Positions 11,301-22,604 of a DNA stretch of 64,000 bases are shown one piece after another. Below the pieces are notes generated by a model, which searched no databases, had not been told where the DNA came from, and saw nothing but the letters and a program-made list of their open reading frames with translations. The DNA comes from Juglans regia (lineage: Eukaryota > Streptophyta > Magnoliopsida > Fagales > Juglandaceae). Each line of letters begins with the position of its first letter. The first letter of the stretch is position 1. The position numbers and the translations under genes are program-made. Location of the stretch: the NCBI RefSeq assembly GCF_001411555.2, contig NC_049916.1, forward strand, positions 2,790,001-2,854,000. Direction: 5' to 3'.

Positions 11301-12607
11301 ATTCCATTATCAGCTTTGGTTCCTGTACTGAAATTTTGCTCCAACTTTTGGTGTCTATATAAAGAAAACAATTTTTCCAGTGCTTAATGTTATATTCCAC
11401 TTCCTCATTCATTATGCCAGGCATACACTTGCAGCCACTATGTTTGCCCAATTTGTAGCAAATCTTTGGGAGATCTGGCGGTAAGTGAACTATTTTAACA
11501 CTAATTAATCTATTGTTCCAATAATGGAAGGTTCATTGATGAGACCTTTTGGGCAACGCATTATCAACTTGCTATTTCCTTTTTTTTTTTTTGTACTTAA
11601 AATTAGAATGATTTGATCTTAATGGCGTACAGGCTTGGAGTTTTCATTATATAATTTAATAAAAAGTCCTCATATTATTGGTCTTTTATGTCTCTCACAA
11701 CTGTATGACTTCTGCTTATGGGCTAACTTCCGACCAGTGTTCAAGTGCCTTGTAAATGGTCATCAGGATAAGAACAAAAGCTCAAGGGGGATGCTTTAAG
11801 CTTTCAAAATGATACTTGGGCTATGCCGCCTGTTCTTATGAATAAAATTCTTAATTACCTATAAAAAAAAGTATTAAAAAAGATCTATGCTTGGTGTTGA
11901 CTTTATATGCTAATGTCTGGATGATACACATATGATGGGCGTAGGAGTGAAACTGATTGATTAGCAAGTACCATCAATATTCGTACTTGGTTAGAAGTGA
12001 AGAACGCACGGTTTTGCATCAAAGTGTGTGTGTGTTTCATTTTTGTGGTTATAACGCAACATTCAGCTAAACATAAAAAACTTACACTTATCTGCTTTCT
12101 GGGCTGGGCACATTATAAATTTGAGTTAGACTAATTTGTTAGGATTGTATGGAGGTTTGACAGTAACCATATCATCTGCAGATAGAAGTTAGAAAGAATA
12201 GATATACATAAAATTTTAATTTTTATGTGATCCTAATTACATGTGTATGCACGGCTACATGTGTTTTCATTTTTATTTTTGCGTCATCAGGTTTACTTCG
12301 GCATGCTTGATGCTCTATTGGCTTCCGAAGAACTCCCCGTTGAATATAGGGATCGCTGCCAGGTAACATTCAGACTTCTTTTTTCCTTCAAAATCTTTGG
12401 TAACCTTATCAAGATATCATTGTTTAGTGTTTACCGAGTGTTAAAGGCGACCAATCTTGGTATATACAGGATATACTGTGCAATGACTGTGATAAGAAGG
12501 GGACAGCACCCTACCACTGGCTACACCACAAGTGTGGGTCTTGTGGATCCTATAATACCAGAGTAATTAAGATTGATTCCAGTTCTTACTGTTCAGCTTC
12601 AAACTAG
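2393..12607 (+). CDS. BTS: BRUTUS-type hemerythrin/RING E3 ubiquitin ligase
   Basis: Fourteen exons: 2393-2692, 4194-4403, 5271-5465, 5548-5912, 7651-7876, 8064-8232, 8346-9572, 9720-9891, 9982-10203, 10291-10428, 11055-11289, 11421-11480, 12291-12362, 12470-12607. All junctions fit GT-AG and phase, giving 1242 aa, close to Arabidopsis BTS. Three hemerythrin domains are visible. In the first, H53, H93/H94, E98, H121 and H163 sit in the usual HxxE-type positions. The second spans about 300-480 ([11 protein letters not shown]) and the third about 650-830 ([23 protein letters not shown]). Then come a CHY zinc finger (985-1029, CEHY...CRFCHDE), CTCHY (about 1045-1110), RING (about 1128-1170, CPIC...CGHFMH...CPIC) and a C-terminal zinc ribbon (CNDC...CGSC). 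Family knowledge: BTS binds iron through the hemerythrin domains and targets clade IVc bHLH factors for degradation, limiting iron-deficiency responses; it acts in the nucleus. The start is the first ATG of a conserved N-terminus in good context (AAAATGG). Confidence 0.95.
2693..4193 (+). other. BTS intron 1
   Basis: A 1501-bp intron. It holds a local ~100-bp tandem duplication around 3340-3480 (both copies contain GGACCAT followed by CATTTCTAAC or AATTTCTAAC) and a LINE-tail micro-insertion at 3115-3128. No other gene was seen. Confidence 0.8.
3100..3145 (-). repeat. LINE-tail micro-insertion with target duplication
   Basis: The near-direct repeats GAGAGTACCAGACAT (3100-3114) and GAGAGGATACCAGACAT (3129-3145) flank only TTTTTTGATAAGTA. 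Read on the minus strand, the insert is TACTTATCAAAAAA, matching the 3' tails of the L1-like copies in this window. I read it as an extremely 5'-truncated retrotransposition event. Confidence 0.6.
4547..4650 (+). mobile_element. 5'-truncated L1-like LINE 3' end
   Basis: A perfect 14-bp target duplication AAAGAGAGAGGCTT (4547-4560 and 4637-4650) flanks a 76-bp insert reading CTGTATACTTGGGCTATGCC, then ATCAATAAAAT, TTACTTAATAAAAAAAA. The insert is the terminal UTR plus A-tail of an L1-type element that recurs near 11806, 17420 and 17700. It lies in BTS intron 2. Confidence 0.75.
6234..6400. mobile_element. palindromic MITE in BTS intron 4
   Basis: The arms GCGCACTCCTTTTGAAAAAA and, inverted, TTTTTCAAAAGGAGTACGCG surround a short AT core with GAGACCCACATG/GGTGGATCCCAC. 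The whole would fold into one hairpin. Related, more decayed copies lie at 13432-13590 and 26270-26435. Confidence 0.65.
6485..7425 (+). mobile_element. TIR element carrying a 29-bp AT-rich minisatellite
   Basis: The element starts GGGTACGTTTGGATAGTGAG and ends with the inverted GTTACCCAAACGCAGCC. Two ~90-bp direct repeats (about 6517-6612 and 7277-7370, sharing AAGTAGAGATTGAAGTG-like text) flank an array of about a dozen ~29-bp units of the type TATAGTGATTTTATTTTTTA (about 6840-7265). It could be two fused MITEs or one MITE whose core expanded. It sits in BTS intron 4; the flanks TTA and TAA are imperfect as a target duplication. Confidence 0.6.
9573..9719 (+). other. BTS intron 7, frame-preserving and stop-free
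   Basis: The intron is 147 bp (49 codons), begins GTTTGTGCAG and ends ATATTAG, with the flanking codon phase unchanged. It has no in-frame stop. If retained it would insert 49 residues, including a hydrophobic run ([16 protein letters not shown]), between hemerythrin domain 3 and the CHY finger. Splicing is favoured because it restores the conserved family sequence. Confidence 0.7.
10916..10977 (+). repeat. micro-insertion flanked by 11-bp direct repeats
   Basis: AGTTTAGTACT occurs at 10916-10926 and 10967-10977 around a 40-bp insert that ends CTCATAAAAAAA. The structure is that of a short retrotransposed tail with its target duplication. It lies in BTS intron 10, where a second possible case occurs around 10840-10880. 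Confidence 0.45.
11806..11880 (+). mobile_element. L1-like LINE 3' end in BTS intron 12
   Basis: The text GATACTTGGGCTATGCC, then GAATAAAATTCTTAATTACC and TATAAAAAAAA, matches the LINE tail at 4561-4636. No clear target duplication was found, so this is an older or rearranged copy. Confidence 0.55.
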
Positions 12608-12820
12608 GGAGGGCATGTGTCTCTTTCCCCCATGGTTTTATCTTCGAATGTAAATACTTTCGGTGGCGCTGCCACTTTTACATGGTTTTGTAAAGCAACA
12701 TGCATAAAATGGTGAATTTTAGTTGTTCTACTTGTACCCCATAACTGGTGAGCATTCCCAACATTATAAGGTCGGCGGCTGGTTTGATCCCCAATATTTG
12801 AAGGTTGGTGGATTTTTGTT

Positions 12821-12855
<35 letters not shown>

Positions 12856-13593
12856 CAGCTTTCCTCTTTATTATATAGAAATTGAAAATGTATTGTCTTG
12901 AGGGGGATGTTAAATGTTAAATACTCTCTCTCTAATCACAAACATTTCTTGCTAGTTTTGTCTAGATGATTTGGTTTTCTTTGTCGACTTTGATTTAGGA
13001 TACATTTCACGACAATCTCTGCATGCACAGATTCCAAACATGTGAATGTGATTCAAGACCTTTTTGTTTTGGGTTACTAAATACACCATTAATATAGAAT
13101 CTTGTCGCATCAATTAGTGTAAAAGTTATTTATGAAAAATTCTACTCTTCATTCCCATACATTATATATAATTTTTTATTTTTTTTTTCTTATCAAATAT
13201 GTGGTGTATAGATGATGAGTAAAGAAACTCAATTAGTTTATAAAAAAATAAATAAATATGGTGTATAGTGTGTGGGGCTAATGAGTAGCAAAATTCGTTA
13301 TTTATATATTTGATTTTTTTATAATTACAATTATGAGCCTAACAAGAAATTACATGTTTACGCACCAACTAAACTCGTAATTAAATTATAATTACCATAC
13401 AATAAAGTGTAAGTCCCTCTTAAAAAAGAGTAATGTTAAATATAGTTTTAGAATGTGTAAGTCGTGCATATTTTCTTTAAAAAAAAATGGGCCCGTTATT
13501 AAATTTTTTTTTCATGTAGATATTACATTTACTTTTTTGTTTCAAAGAATTTGCACATGACTTGTAGATGGTAAGACTATATAAATCATTTTT

Positions 13594-13627
<34 letters not shown>

Positions 13628-13866
13628 AAATAGCCATATTCCAATTATGACTAATCACTTCCTAAGTCAAAATAGCTTTTCTCCAACAAAGCTCAACCCA
13701 TAAATTAAAAATTGCTTGTATGTATATATATATATATCTTGACCCAATGGTATTGAGTTTTTCACTAAAGAAAAGACGAAAGGAATGGTAGGTGAGACTG
13801 TATGGAACAGTACATTAATCAGGATACTGATCGAATCCTCCTTATAAAGCAAGTTCAACCCCCCAC

Positions 13867-13915
<49 letters not shown>

Positions 13916-13926
13916 TATTTATTTAT
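13867..13926. repeat. ATT/TTAT microsatellite
   Basis: About 17 tandem ATT units pass into ATTT units. It is a simple repeat between BTS and ARG1. Confidence 0.9.
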
Positions 13927-14391
13927 TTTGTTTCAAAGATGTGTTTTGTCTGGTACAATTTGTAACCATACACAGGAAGTTACTTGCCAGAACAGGTCAT
14001 AACCAACCTTTTTTGTATGAATTTCAAAATTATTATTATTTTTTATCTGTAATAGTGTAAATTGCAGCATTCTTAAAGTAATACCATCTTTTCTTTTGTC
14101 AAATATTAATAGAATCAAATAATTAAGAGATTCATTTTCACTTTTAGAAAACTATATAATTTTCAGGAAAAAACAAAAACAAAAATTGATATTCATAAGA
14201 TTAAAAAAAAAAAAGGTAGAGCTGAGTGATGTTTATAATGACAATTGGGTATTGACAAACCCCAATTTGTTAGATTATTTTATACTTATTATAAATAAAA
14301 CTAATAGATTAGCTGAAATTACGTAATATCACTGAGAGTTTGAAAGGATAATATATAAATAAAGTAGATTGAAAAACAAAAGGACGAACTA

Positions 14392-14490
14392 ACGAAGAGG
14401 AGGAAAAAAAAAGAAGAAGAAGAAGAAGAAAAAAGAACGAAAAAGGATAAAAGAAAAAGAAAAAGAAAAAGAAAAAGAAGTTGAAAAAGA
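14392..14490 (+). repeat. purine-only GAA/GAAAAA tract upstream of ARG1
   Basis: About 100 bases are almost entirely A and G: GAAGAAGAA units, then AAAGAAAAAG units, broken by very few pyrimidines. It ends about 350 bp before the ARG1 ATG. Such polypurine-polypyrimidine tracts are common in plant core promoters and can exclude nucleosomes; that role here is inference. Confidence 0.6.
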
Positions 14491-14843
14491 AAATATTCAC
14501 ATCTGCTCCCTCCATTATATTTCCGTGAATTCCTAAACCCTAGAGCTATCTCTGTTTTTTATATCCACCATTTTTTTTTTAATCTGTGCAATTAGATCTC
14601 GCTTCGATTAGATCTCTGCTACTCGATGTTACATAATCAGTTTCCGTGTTTTCGAAACTCCCGAGAAAGTTCAGCGATCCAATGATGCTTTGAATTGCGT
14701 GTATTTTGTTGGAAAATTTTGACTTTTGTTTTCTCGGTCGTAAACTCCTATTTCTTTAGTGGAAATATTCTACGATTGGAGCAACTGACGGGAAAAGATA
14801 GGACTTTCTGATTAGAGAGAAACGAGGGTGAATGAGAGAGGGA

Positions 14844-17800
14844 ATGGGGACGGGTTCGAAGATGGAAGGACCTTCGGCCCCAGTGAATCGGAGAGACCCC
14901 TACGAGGTACTGTGCGTTTCGAGGGATTCCACCGATCAGGAAATCAAAACGGCGTATCGAAAGCTTGCTCTTAAGTAAAATTCGCTTCTTTCAATATTTT
15001 TATGATTTATTTATTTGTTCTTTTTTATGGTTAATTCTTGATTCTTTTTCTTGAATATGTTTCCGGTGCTGGAAATTCTGGTTGGCCCAGCATGGTATTG
15101 TATAGGAACTTATGATTGGGAGTTTGATAATATGCGCTATTAAGTTCGGTTGCAACCTTAGTTTCTAGCTCAATGAGGTTATTATTCTGAAGAACACGAT
15201 TGCGCGATTAGAAATTCGGAAATGAATCTTGGGAGGTTTGTGGCAGATGAATTTAGGGAGCAACCACTCCTATACCAGCGGTTCTGCTGCTAAGCTGTTG
15301 ATGTTTTATTACTTCCTTTTTTATGAACGTCATCGTTCAAGTTGATAGATTCATCATTTGATTCAAACAAAAAATGCTACCCTTGTTACTCTGTTGTTCT
15401 TGGATAGATTAGAAAAACAAAGCCCATTTGATAAAATGTGTTGAACATCAATTTTAAAATGCTACCTCTCTCATAAATGTGGTGTTATGACTTCAGTGCT
15501 CAGTTGAGTTCGTTCAATAACTTTTTCACCGGTGATGAAGATGCTTATCCAATTGAGCTTTTGCATACGATGTGAACGTGAATTCCAATATTGGACAGGT
15601 ATCATCCTGACAAGAATGCCGCCAATCCTGAGGCTTCTGAACTTTTCAAGGAGGTTGCATATTCTTATAGCATCTTATCTGACCCTGAGAAAAAAAGGCA
15701 ATATGACAGTTCAGGGTTTGAGGTGCGTTTCTTTCTTCTCTTTCGATTATATACTCCTTCCTGGGAAGTAATGTGGCGACAGTGGCGTTCATGCATGTGA
15801 GTGGTCTAAGTGCATGTGTGCCTGTGAAAGTGTTGGCAGGAAGTAGTAACATTAACTACAGTAAATTCTGGAATAATTTCAAAATTTAGTCATTCCTTTA
15901 ATGACTTCTTATATTTCCATTCAAAATTTCTGTTTGTTAACTGATGGAAATGTTGTGCTACTTATAAAAAAAACTGATGGAAATGTTGTGCTACTAATAA
16001 AAAAAACTGATGGAAATTTTGTGCTTAGTTTTTTCCCCCTAAGCAAATGTTGTACCTAGTTAATTAGAAGGAAATGATGATTTATAACACAAGTCCTTTG
16101 CACTATGTGTGATGTGGAGCCCATCCTCTTAAGAAGGCCTTCTCTGTCTTAGTCAATATTCTAGGGAAAAGATGCATCAGTGGGAAAAACATTGCGAAAT
16201 TTGGATGGAATAATCATTGAGAAGTGGATTTTATGAAAGTAGCGTGCGATGAGGAGCTGGACTTGTTGGCCTATTTCTTTGTCCAATCGTACTAGGTGTG
16301 AATAAGACATGGGAGAGAAGGCAAAATGCATTGGGCCCTATCCAAAAGGGTGATGTTTGAACTGAAATTGTTTTACTGTGCGTTGTATCCCAATGACCAG
16401 TCTTCTTTCCCATGGAAAATCATTTGGAGGAGTAGAGCTCCTCTGAGAAGGTTTTTGCTTGGGACGCAGTTCCATGGAAAATTCTCCCACTAAAAAACCT
16501 CAAGGAAGTGACAAATAATAGTGATAAATTAGTGTTGCATGTGCAAGAGAGATGGGAAACTGGTCACTTGTGAAGTAGCTAGTACACTTTATAAAGTTGG
16601 TGTTCTCGAAAGTATGATCATTCCTCCATGTTCTTTGTCCAATTGTACTTGACAAATTAGTGTTCTTTGCTGGAAAGTCATTTTGGTAGCCACATAGTGC
16701 ACTTGGAGGGAGAGGAATGATTGTACTTTCAAGAATATTGAGAAGAATATGGAGGAACTAAAGGATGTCTTCTTTAGTTCTCTGTATCATTTGATGGCCG
16801 TAATCTTTAGTTTTTTGGATTTGTTTTTTGAATCTTTGTAATCTTTCTACCTAGGTGTGGCTAATGTATTTTCCTGGTCAGGTCTCTCTTTCTACCTAGG
16901 TAGCTTTAATATATAAATTTTTGAGAAGTATTAGATTTACACAGAGGTTTTACAAAAGTAAAATTACATTATGATGTAGTTTGATGTGATTCGTTAGACG
17001 TACTTTACATTAAAAAGTGCCTTACAATCTAATGTACCACATTGAGACATGTTAGTTTGTAAGTTTGCTTTTGTAAGATCTCGGTGTAGACCAAACATTT
17101 TTCTTTTTTATAAGATATTTTATTAATGACCAAAAGGCGTTGTAAAGTACACAAAGGTTATACATTAGATAGAAGATAATTTTTTTAATAACCAAAAGGT
17201 ACCGTGTCTCTAAATTATATCTTGTACTTTACAGTGCCTTTTGGTCATTAATAAAAGTATTTTATAAAAGGTTATATGTTAAAGCTATCAAGATAGAACA
17301 ATGGAGAAGCTGAAAGTTTTTTTCTTTAAAACATTGTTTTCTTGGGTGGGGGCCATTGTTTGTAATGGACTAAATGTCCATGACTTTCTACGTTCAGTAG
17401 TAAACTCTAGTTAGGTACTTCTCATGCATACTCCCAGTGTACTTAGACTTTGCCTATTATATGAATAAAATTTCTTGATTACCGATGATTACCGATCAAA
17501 AAAAAAAAAAAAGCTATGAGGATAAAGATTGAAAATTTCTGTGCTGGGCCCTGAAACTATAGAAATTGACAGTTGGGCGAACTAGTAGGATATCCCTCGC
17601 ATTGGTGTGGAATGAATACAATGCTGTGTAGTGAATACTTTACCTACTTATTAAAAAAAAAAAGAATTGTAGTATTGAAGGGTTAAGAATGAATACATAA
17701 TAAAATTTTCCTGTGTACATGGGCTTCGTCTACTTCATTCATATTAATGAAATTTTCATTTTACTTATGAAAGGAAAGAATGAATACATAGAAAATAACC

Positions 17801-20800
17801 ACAAATTTATGAAAAGGATTACAATATGTAGATACCAACATGGGTATCGGACATCGACATGAGTATGAGGGATAGAAATTTTTCCTGAAAAATGGTGTAA
17901 AAAGTGTTTTTAGCTCTTTCACTTATACTGAAAATTGTTACCATGCCACTTAACCACAAGGCCAGGACCATCTCCAAAATCTCACACAGCCACAACCTGT
18001 ACACATTGGCTACCACCATAGCCAAGACTATCTCCCCCCTTATACCCTAGCTTTAATATGGTTAGAAAAAGACTGCAAAAACCATATCCAGCTCTGGTCT
18101 GAATCCACCAACCTTCCAACAACACCAAAGGGTCATAAAAAAGCACTCAATCGCAAAAATACACACAAACCATCTCAAACAAATCCTAATGTCATGTTTG
18201 CTAATAAAAGTAATCACTTCCATTTTTCTATTTTCTTCGAATATAGCATGTATATCAACAACATTTTATTAGGATTCACTAATTCCATGTATAGTTTTCA
18301 TTTGACTATATGATTTCACTTCATGTTTCTAGGCCCTTATGGATCTAATGATGCATATGAGATAGTTGGTTCTGTTCTTGCAAGTTTTCTTTTTATTTCC
18401 TCATTTATTTTTTCCACTAGAATTCCTTTTTAATCTTTTATCACATTTTAGTCATTAAATTATTCAGGCTCTTGACGCTGATGGCATGGATATGGAAATT
18501 GACTTGTCTAATCTTGGTACTGTCAACACAATGTTTGCAGCTTTATTCAGGTAATATCTGACTTGTTATACTAAGAGCTGTCAGGGTCATTGGGATTTAA
18601 TAACCTCTCATTTTGTCTATAGCAAGCTGGGTGTCCCTATTAAGACTACAATTTCTGCAAATGTTCTTGAAGAAGCCTTAAATGGCACTGTTACAGTCAG
18701 ACCCCTCCCAATTGGAACAGCAGTTAGTGGAAAGGTGCCTACACAGTTTATACTGTATGGGGCCATACTCTCAGGTGTAATTCCTTTGCTGATTTTTGAA
18801 TGCTGCTGCAGGTAGACAAGCAATGTGCCCACTTCTTTGGTGTAACAATCAATGAGCAACAAGCTGAGGCTGGGATTGTAGTAAGAGTTACCTCATCTGC
18901 ACAGAGCAAATTCAAGGTTTGAAAGAATTTGTCAATAAGATCATGTAGACTTTTGCATGACTGTGGGACATCTCTCTGTCTCTCTCCCCCTTCAGTCCTC
19001 AGCCTGTCACTATGTGTCTGTGTGCCTGTCTATCTTTGGATCTACTTTCTCTGTACTATTCTTTCAAATTGTAACATTAGAAATTGATTTTCCAGTTACT
19101 CTATTTTGAACAAGATGCAAATGCTGGTTATGGCTTGGCATTACAGGTATATATATTTTTATTTGGTGCTTTTTCAACCCAGTTTTCTATCATTTATCCC
19201 ATTACTTATTTTATTTACCGTGTTTGTTCTAAATTATATGCACCATTTGTTTGGAAAGTTGAGAAAGAAGATGCATTCAATTTATCTCATGTTGATGTAG
19301 TGTTTGGATTTCTGTTGTTATATGATATCCCGCTAGTTTAATACAGAAGTTTATAGTATAGAGGTATTCTCAGTACTCGCTTGACACAACCTGGTTTTCT
19401 TTGGCATTTCCAGCACTTTTGAGTTTTCTGGAACTTGAGTTCGGTCATATAACTTTAAATGCCTGCATTAAACTCATGTTATTTTGGTATACAAGATGCC
19501 AAAAAAAATAGTGTTTGACACAATACTGAATCTTCTCCCCTTATATTTTTCTTATGCTTCTTGTTATTCCTTTGTGTAAGTGGAAAATTTGCGAAATAGA
19601 ATTGAAGCATGTAGAGCTGTGAATATATGCTAAATTGGTGCTTTTTTTTTGGCACATAGGCCAAGAGTATGGAATATTATGTTGTGGTTTTTGCAATACA
19701 TGTTTGAAATAACTTTGAGACTTTGAAGAGGTAAAGTGAAACAAGCTGGTTAAAGGGATGTTGTAGAGCCATGGTATTTATTAAGTTTCCAAGATTCAGC
19801 ATTCTTCTCCAAAGGGATCCATCCAAAGGTTCTTGTTTTAATGGGCAGGTTTAGCTTGATGAACTGTGGATTGCAACAAATTAAGATGAGCACTGGTGTT
19901 TGAAATTGATGTTTGAAGAAACAAAGCAAATCGTGTTCACCATACTTCTCTCATTCTAATTTTGGAGTGAAAAGGGTGATCATGAATGTGAAGTTGCTGT
20001 ACATGTGTATGTGTTTTTGAGAGAGAGAGAGATTGTTGAATTTAAAAATGTCCCAAGTAATGAGCTCACCCCTTATGCGTGTCTCCCTTTCCATGATTCT
20101 GTTTATGTGAGACCAGCACTGAAGAATCACCCAAGTAATATATCACTGAATTTCTCATTGGTTGTAGTGTTACGTTAGGATTGGAGAGATTATTTCTCTG
20201 TGTCTAGAATTGGCTTCGGTAGTTTCTTGGAGCGAAATGTACTCATTCTTAAATAAGGTTACCCCAAGCATACTCCCTGTGGAATACTGGTGTATGGTGT
20301 GTCTGTTCTTATTCTTCATTTGATGAATTGACCTTTTCTAGTGACTTAGAGAAAAGTGTTTAGTCATCTTTCTCAGTTGTATCACTTGCTGGAGCAAAGG
20401 CAAGGCAATAGTATTTCTACGTCTCAATGCAAAAACTTGTGCCCTTTCATACATCATAATTTATATCTAACTGGTTTGGAAAGTTGATATGGGATTTGTT
20501 ATTTTGAGAGTGAAGTGTTATATTTTGTATCACTTCTTATTCACCTGTCACATTGTTCCACATATTTGAGAATTGATCTAAAGAAGCATATTCCCGATCA
20601 TATGATATGCGAGTCTGTGGTCTATAAAATACACATACTTATTATATGTGTCAATTTAGTAGGGTGCCGATGAAACAAACAGAAAGTTAGTATGGTTCCG
20701 ATGAAACAAACAGAAACATGCACTCTCCCAGCTTAGAACTATGAGCCTCCTAGAGCATGTCTCAGCCAATTCATTGAAAAGCGGCATCCTGTAAAATTAT

Positions 20801-22604
20801 ATTCATTTTCTCCATTTGATAATCTTCACGTGAAAATATTTCCCATAACACCACTCGAAAGTTCAAACATTTCCCGAGCTTGAATTTGGTTCAGCCTGTA
20901 AACGCATGCAATCTTGTGTCCAACTAAGACTGCTCAATCAATCTCATCCACTTGCACGTTTGTGTAAAAGTTGGTAATTCTAATTTCTAATAGTCATTGG
21001 TTCTGCCGCTCTAGGAGAGAATTCCATAATTCAAATCAAAATTGAGGAATGCACCTAAAATGGGGTCAATTTTTAAGAAAAGCAAGCTATTTCAATGTTT
21101 GAATTCATAAGAGTTTCCGTTAAACAGCCTAGAATGGTGTCCAAGGATTTTTTTTTTCAGGTTTTGTTTTATCAATACCAATCCAATACTTGAAAATCTG
21201 CGCAATTGAACTACATCCATTTTTTCAGACATTTATTGATTCTCAAGGTTGGTTACTTCAGTAAACCTGAGATGCTGTATCTCTCTCTCTTTGCACAGGA
21301 AGATAGTGAGAAGACTGGTAAGTTGACATCTGCAGGGATGTACTTTTTGCATTTTCAAGTGTACAGAATGGATTCAACTGTGAATGCGGTATGCAAGCTT
21401 TGCAACCTCATCATCATCATAATATTGGTTTGGGCAGGGATGTGGGTAAAATATTCCTTCCTGTCATTTTTGAAAAAGTGATGAGTGAATCCTGTTGGTG
21501 CAGTTAGCAATGGCTAAGGACCCTGAAGCCGCTTTCTTTAAAAGGTTGGAAGGCCTTCAACCTTGTGAGGTCTCAGAACTAAAAGCCGGAACTCACATAT
21601 TTGCTGTTTATGGTGTGAACTTATTATTATGTCCCTTCATCATCTTGCTTTATTACTTCATATCTATTAGACTTGTTCATCTATTCTGTTATGCTTACCT
21701 ACTCTGAATTTTGTTCAGGAGACAATTTTTTTAAGACTGCTAGCTATACGATTGAGGCGCTTTGTACAAAGTCATTTGAGGACACAACAGAGAAGCTGAA
21801 GGATATCGAGGCTCAGATTTTAAGAAAGAGAAATGAGCTACGTCAATTTGAGACGGAATACAGAAAGGTGGAGATCCTGCCTTTTAGTTATGGTTTGTAA
21901 TTGGTATTTGGTAATATCCTGTTCATACAATTTTCTTGGGATGTTTTTGTAGGCATTGGCACGCTTTCAAGAAGTGACCAATAGATACAACCAGGAAAAG
22001 CTGTCTGTAAGTTTTATATATTCCTCTTTTTCATAACTGCATTTTAATATACGCTATTGTCTCTGGTTTCTCGCCCACTGGTCCTTACACACGACACACT
22101 TGCAAATTTTAGTATAATAGGAAGCTAATGGGACCATCTTTATTCTTTTGGGGGTTAATTGGGGATGCCATAGCATGAATGACTTCATATTTGATGTCAT
22201 TCTCTTTTTTTATTTTTTTTGTTTCTCAGTAACAACCTGTGCTGCACTCTAGCACCTAAAATGTTTGTACTTTCAGATACACATGGAATCTTTATTTTCT
22301 TTTCATGTGTAAACTTTAAATCATTTTGTTCAAATAATTAAATAAGCTGACTCGTCTTCTAATATCTCCATTTTGGCACATTAATCAGGTCGATGAGCTT
22401 CTGAAACAGCGAGACAATATCCATTCTTCATTCTCTGTAGCAAGAGTAGCCAATGGTAGTGGGAGTGGCATTAATTTAAGTAATGGCAGTAGTAGCAAAA
22501 TTACTGGTGAAGATTCAAAGGCAGAGAGTCCTGGGGAAGATGGAAGCTCAGATGGCAAGGATAAATCAGCCAAAAAGAAATGGTTCAATAAAAAGTTTGG
22601 TTGA
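14844..22604 (+). CDS. ARG1: J-domain protein ARG1 (ALTERED RESPONSE TO GRAVITY)
   Basis: Eleven exons: 14844-14974, 15599-15722, 18468-18550, 18623-18734, 18812-18916, 19096-19146, 21299-21388, 21504-21612, 21719-21867, 21953-22006, 22389-22604; 407 aa, close to Arabidopsis ARG1 (410 aa). The J domain is at about 17-82 with the HPD motif at 46-48 (split across exons 1/2). A conserved middle domain runs about 85-285 ([30 protein letters not shown]). A coiled coil at about 287-350 ([16 protein letters not shown]) precedes a basic tail ending [10 protein letters not shown]. It matches the ARG1 subtype better than ARL1/ARL2. Family knowledge: ARG1 is a membrane-associated J protein needed for early gravity signalling and auxin redistribution in roots and hypocotyls. 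I chose the ATG at 14844 for its strong context (GGAATGG); an in-frame ATG at 14832 has weak context and would add four residues. Confidence 0.94.
15939..16026 (+). repeat. three copies of a 22-bp block separated by LINE tails
   Basis: AACTGATGGAAATGTTGTGCTA occurs at 15939-15960 and 15972-15993, with a diverged third copy from 16005. The spacers are CTTATAAAAAA and CTAATAAAAAA, which look like the last bases of the L1 3' ends of this window. This is consistent with target duplications around near-empty insertions. Confidence 0.55.
16370..16925 (+). mobile_element. L1-type LINE relic (C-terminal zf-RVT part of ORF2)
   Basis: Broken frames encode text like [15 protein letters not shown] and, further on, a WREGND-type and [18 protein letters not shown] stretch. 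This is characteristic of the cysteine-rich end of plant L1 reverse transcriptase polyproteins. Many stops and shifts make it long dead. It lies inside ARG1 intron 2. Confidence 0.6.
16929..17095. mobile_element. palindromic MITE (copy 1 of a five-copy set)
   Basis: The motif order is ACAAAAGTAAAATTAC, TGATGTGATTCGTTAGA, then the inverted half with TACCACATTGA and GTTTGTAAGTTTGC. The same arrangement recurs at 24725-24905, 25388-25603, 25872-26052 and 56965-57140. Confidence 0.55.
17108..17269. mobile_element. foldback MITE with ~46-bp inverted arms
   Basis: The left arm (about 17108-17154) contains TTATTAATGACCAAAAGGCG and GTAAAGTAC. The right arm (about 17225-17269) carries its near-exact reverse complement (GTACTTTACAGTGCCTTTTG). 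The loop is short and AT-rich. Confidence 0.65.
17288..17512 (+). mobile_element. truncated L1-like LINE 3' end
   Basis: The 3' part carries GTGTACTTAGACTTTGCC, ATGAATAAAATTTC and a 15-A tail. AAAGCTAT occurs just before (about 17280) and just after (about 17511) the segment, a partial target duplication. Confidence 0.55.
17685..17790 (+). mobile_element. L1-like LINE tail with 15-bp target duplication
   Basis: A perfect AAGAATGAATACATA occurs at 17685-17699 and 17776-17790, around a 76-bp insert containing TGTGTACATGGGCTTCG and TTAATGAAATTTTC. The insert belongs to the same tail family as 4561-4636 and is a very short 5'-truncated copy. Confidence 0.75.
19147..21298 (+). other. ARG1 intron 6
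   Basis: A 2152-bp intron. Apart from short direct repeats near 20640-20715 (CGATGAAACAAACAGAAA twice) I saw no mobile element or gene in it. Confidence 0.7.

Larger units (their letters stand above)
12608..14843. other. BTS 3' flank and ARG1 upstream region
   Basis: No gene was recognised. Contents: the probable BTS 3' UTR after 12607; AT microsatellites at about 12824-12855 and 13598-13625; a possible short insertion with direct repeats near 13195-13268; a decayed palindromic MITE (13432-13590); an ATT triplet array (about 13867-13919); and an A/G-only tract (about 14392-14490). The ARG1 leader probably begins after about 14520. Confidence 0.6.
15723..18467 (+). other. ARG1 intron 2, stacked mobile elements
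   Basis: A 2745-bp intron holding, in order, a triplicated 22-bp block with L1 tails (15939-16026), a LINE RT-end relic (about 16370-16920), a MITE (16929-17095), a foldback element (17108-17269), and two LINE tails (17288-17512 and 17700-17775). The remainder shows nothing recognisable. Confidence 0.75.
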
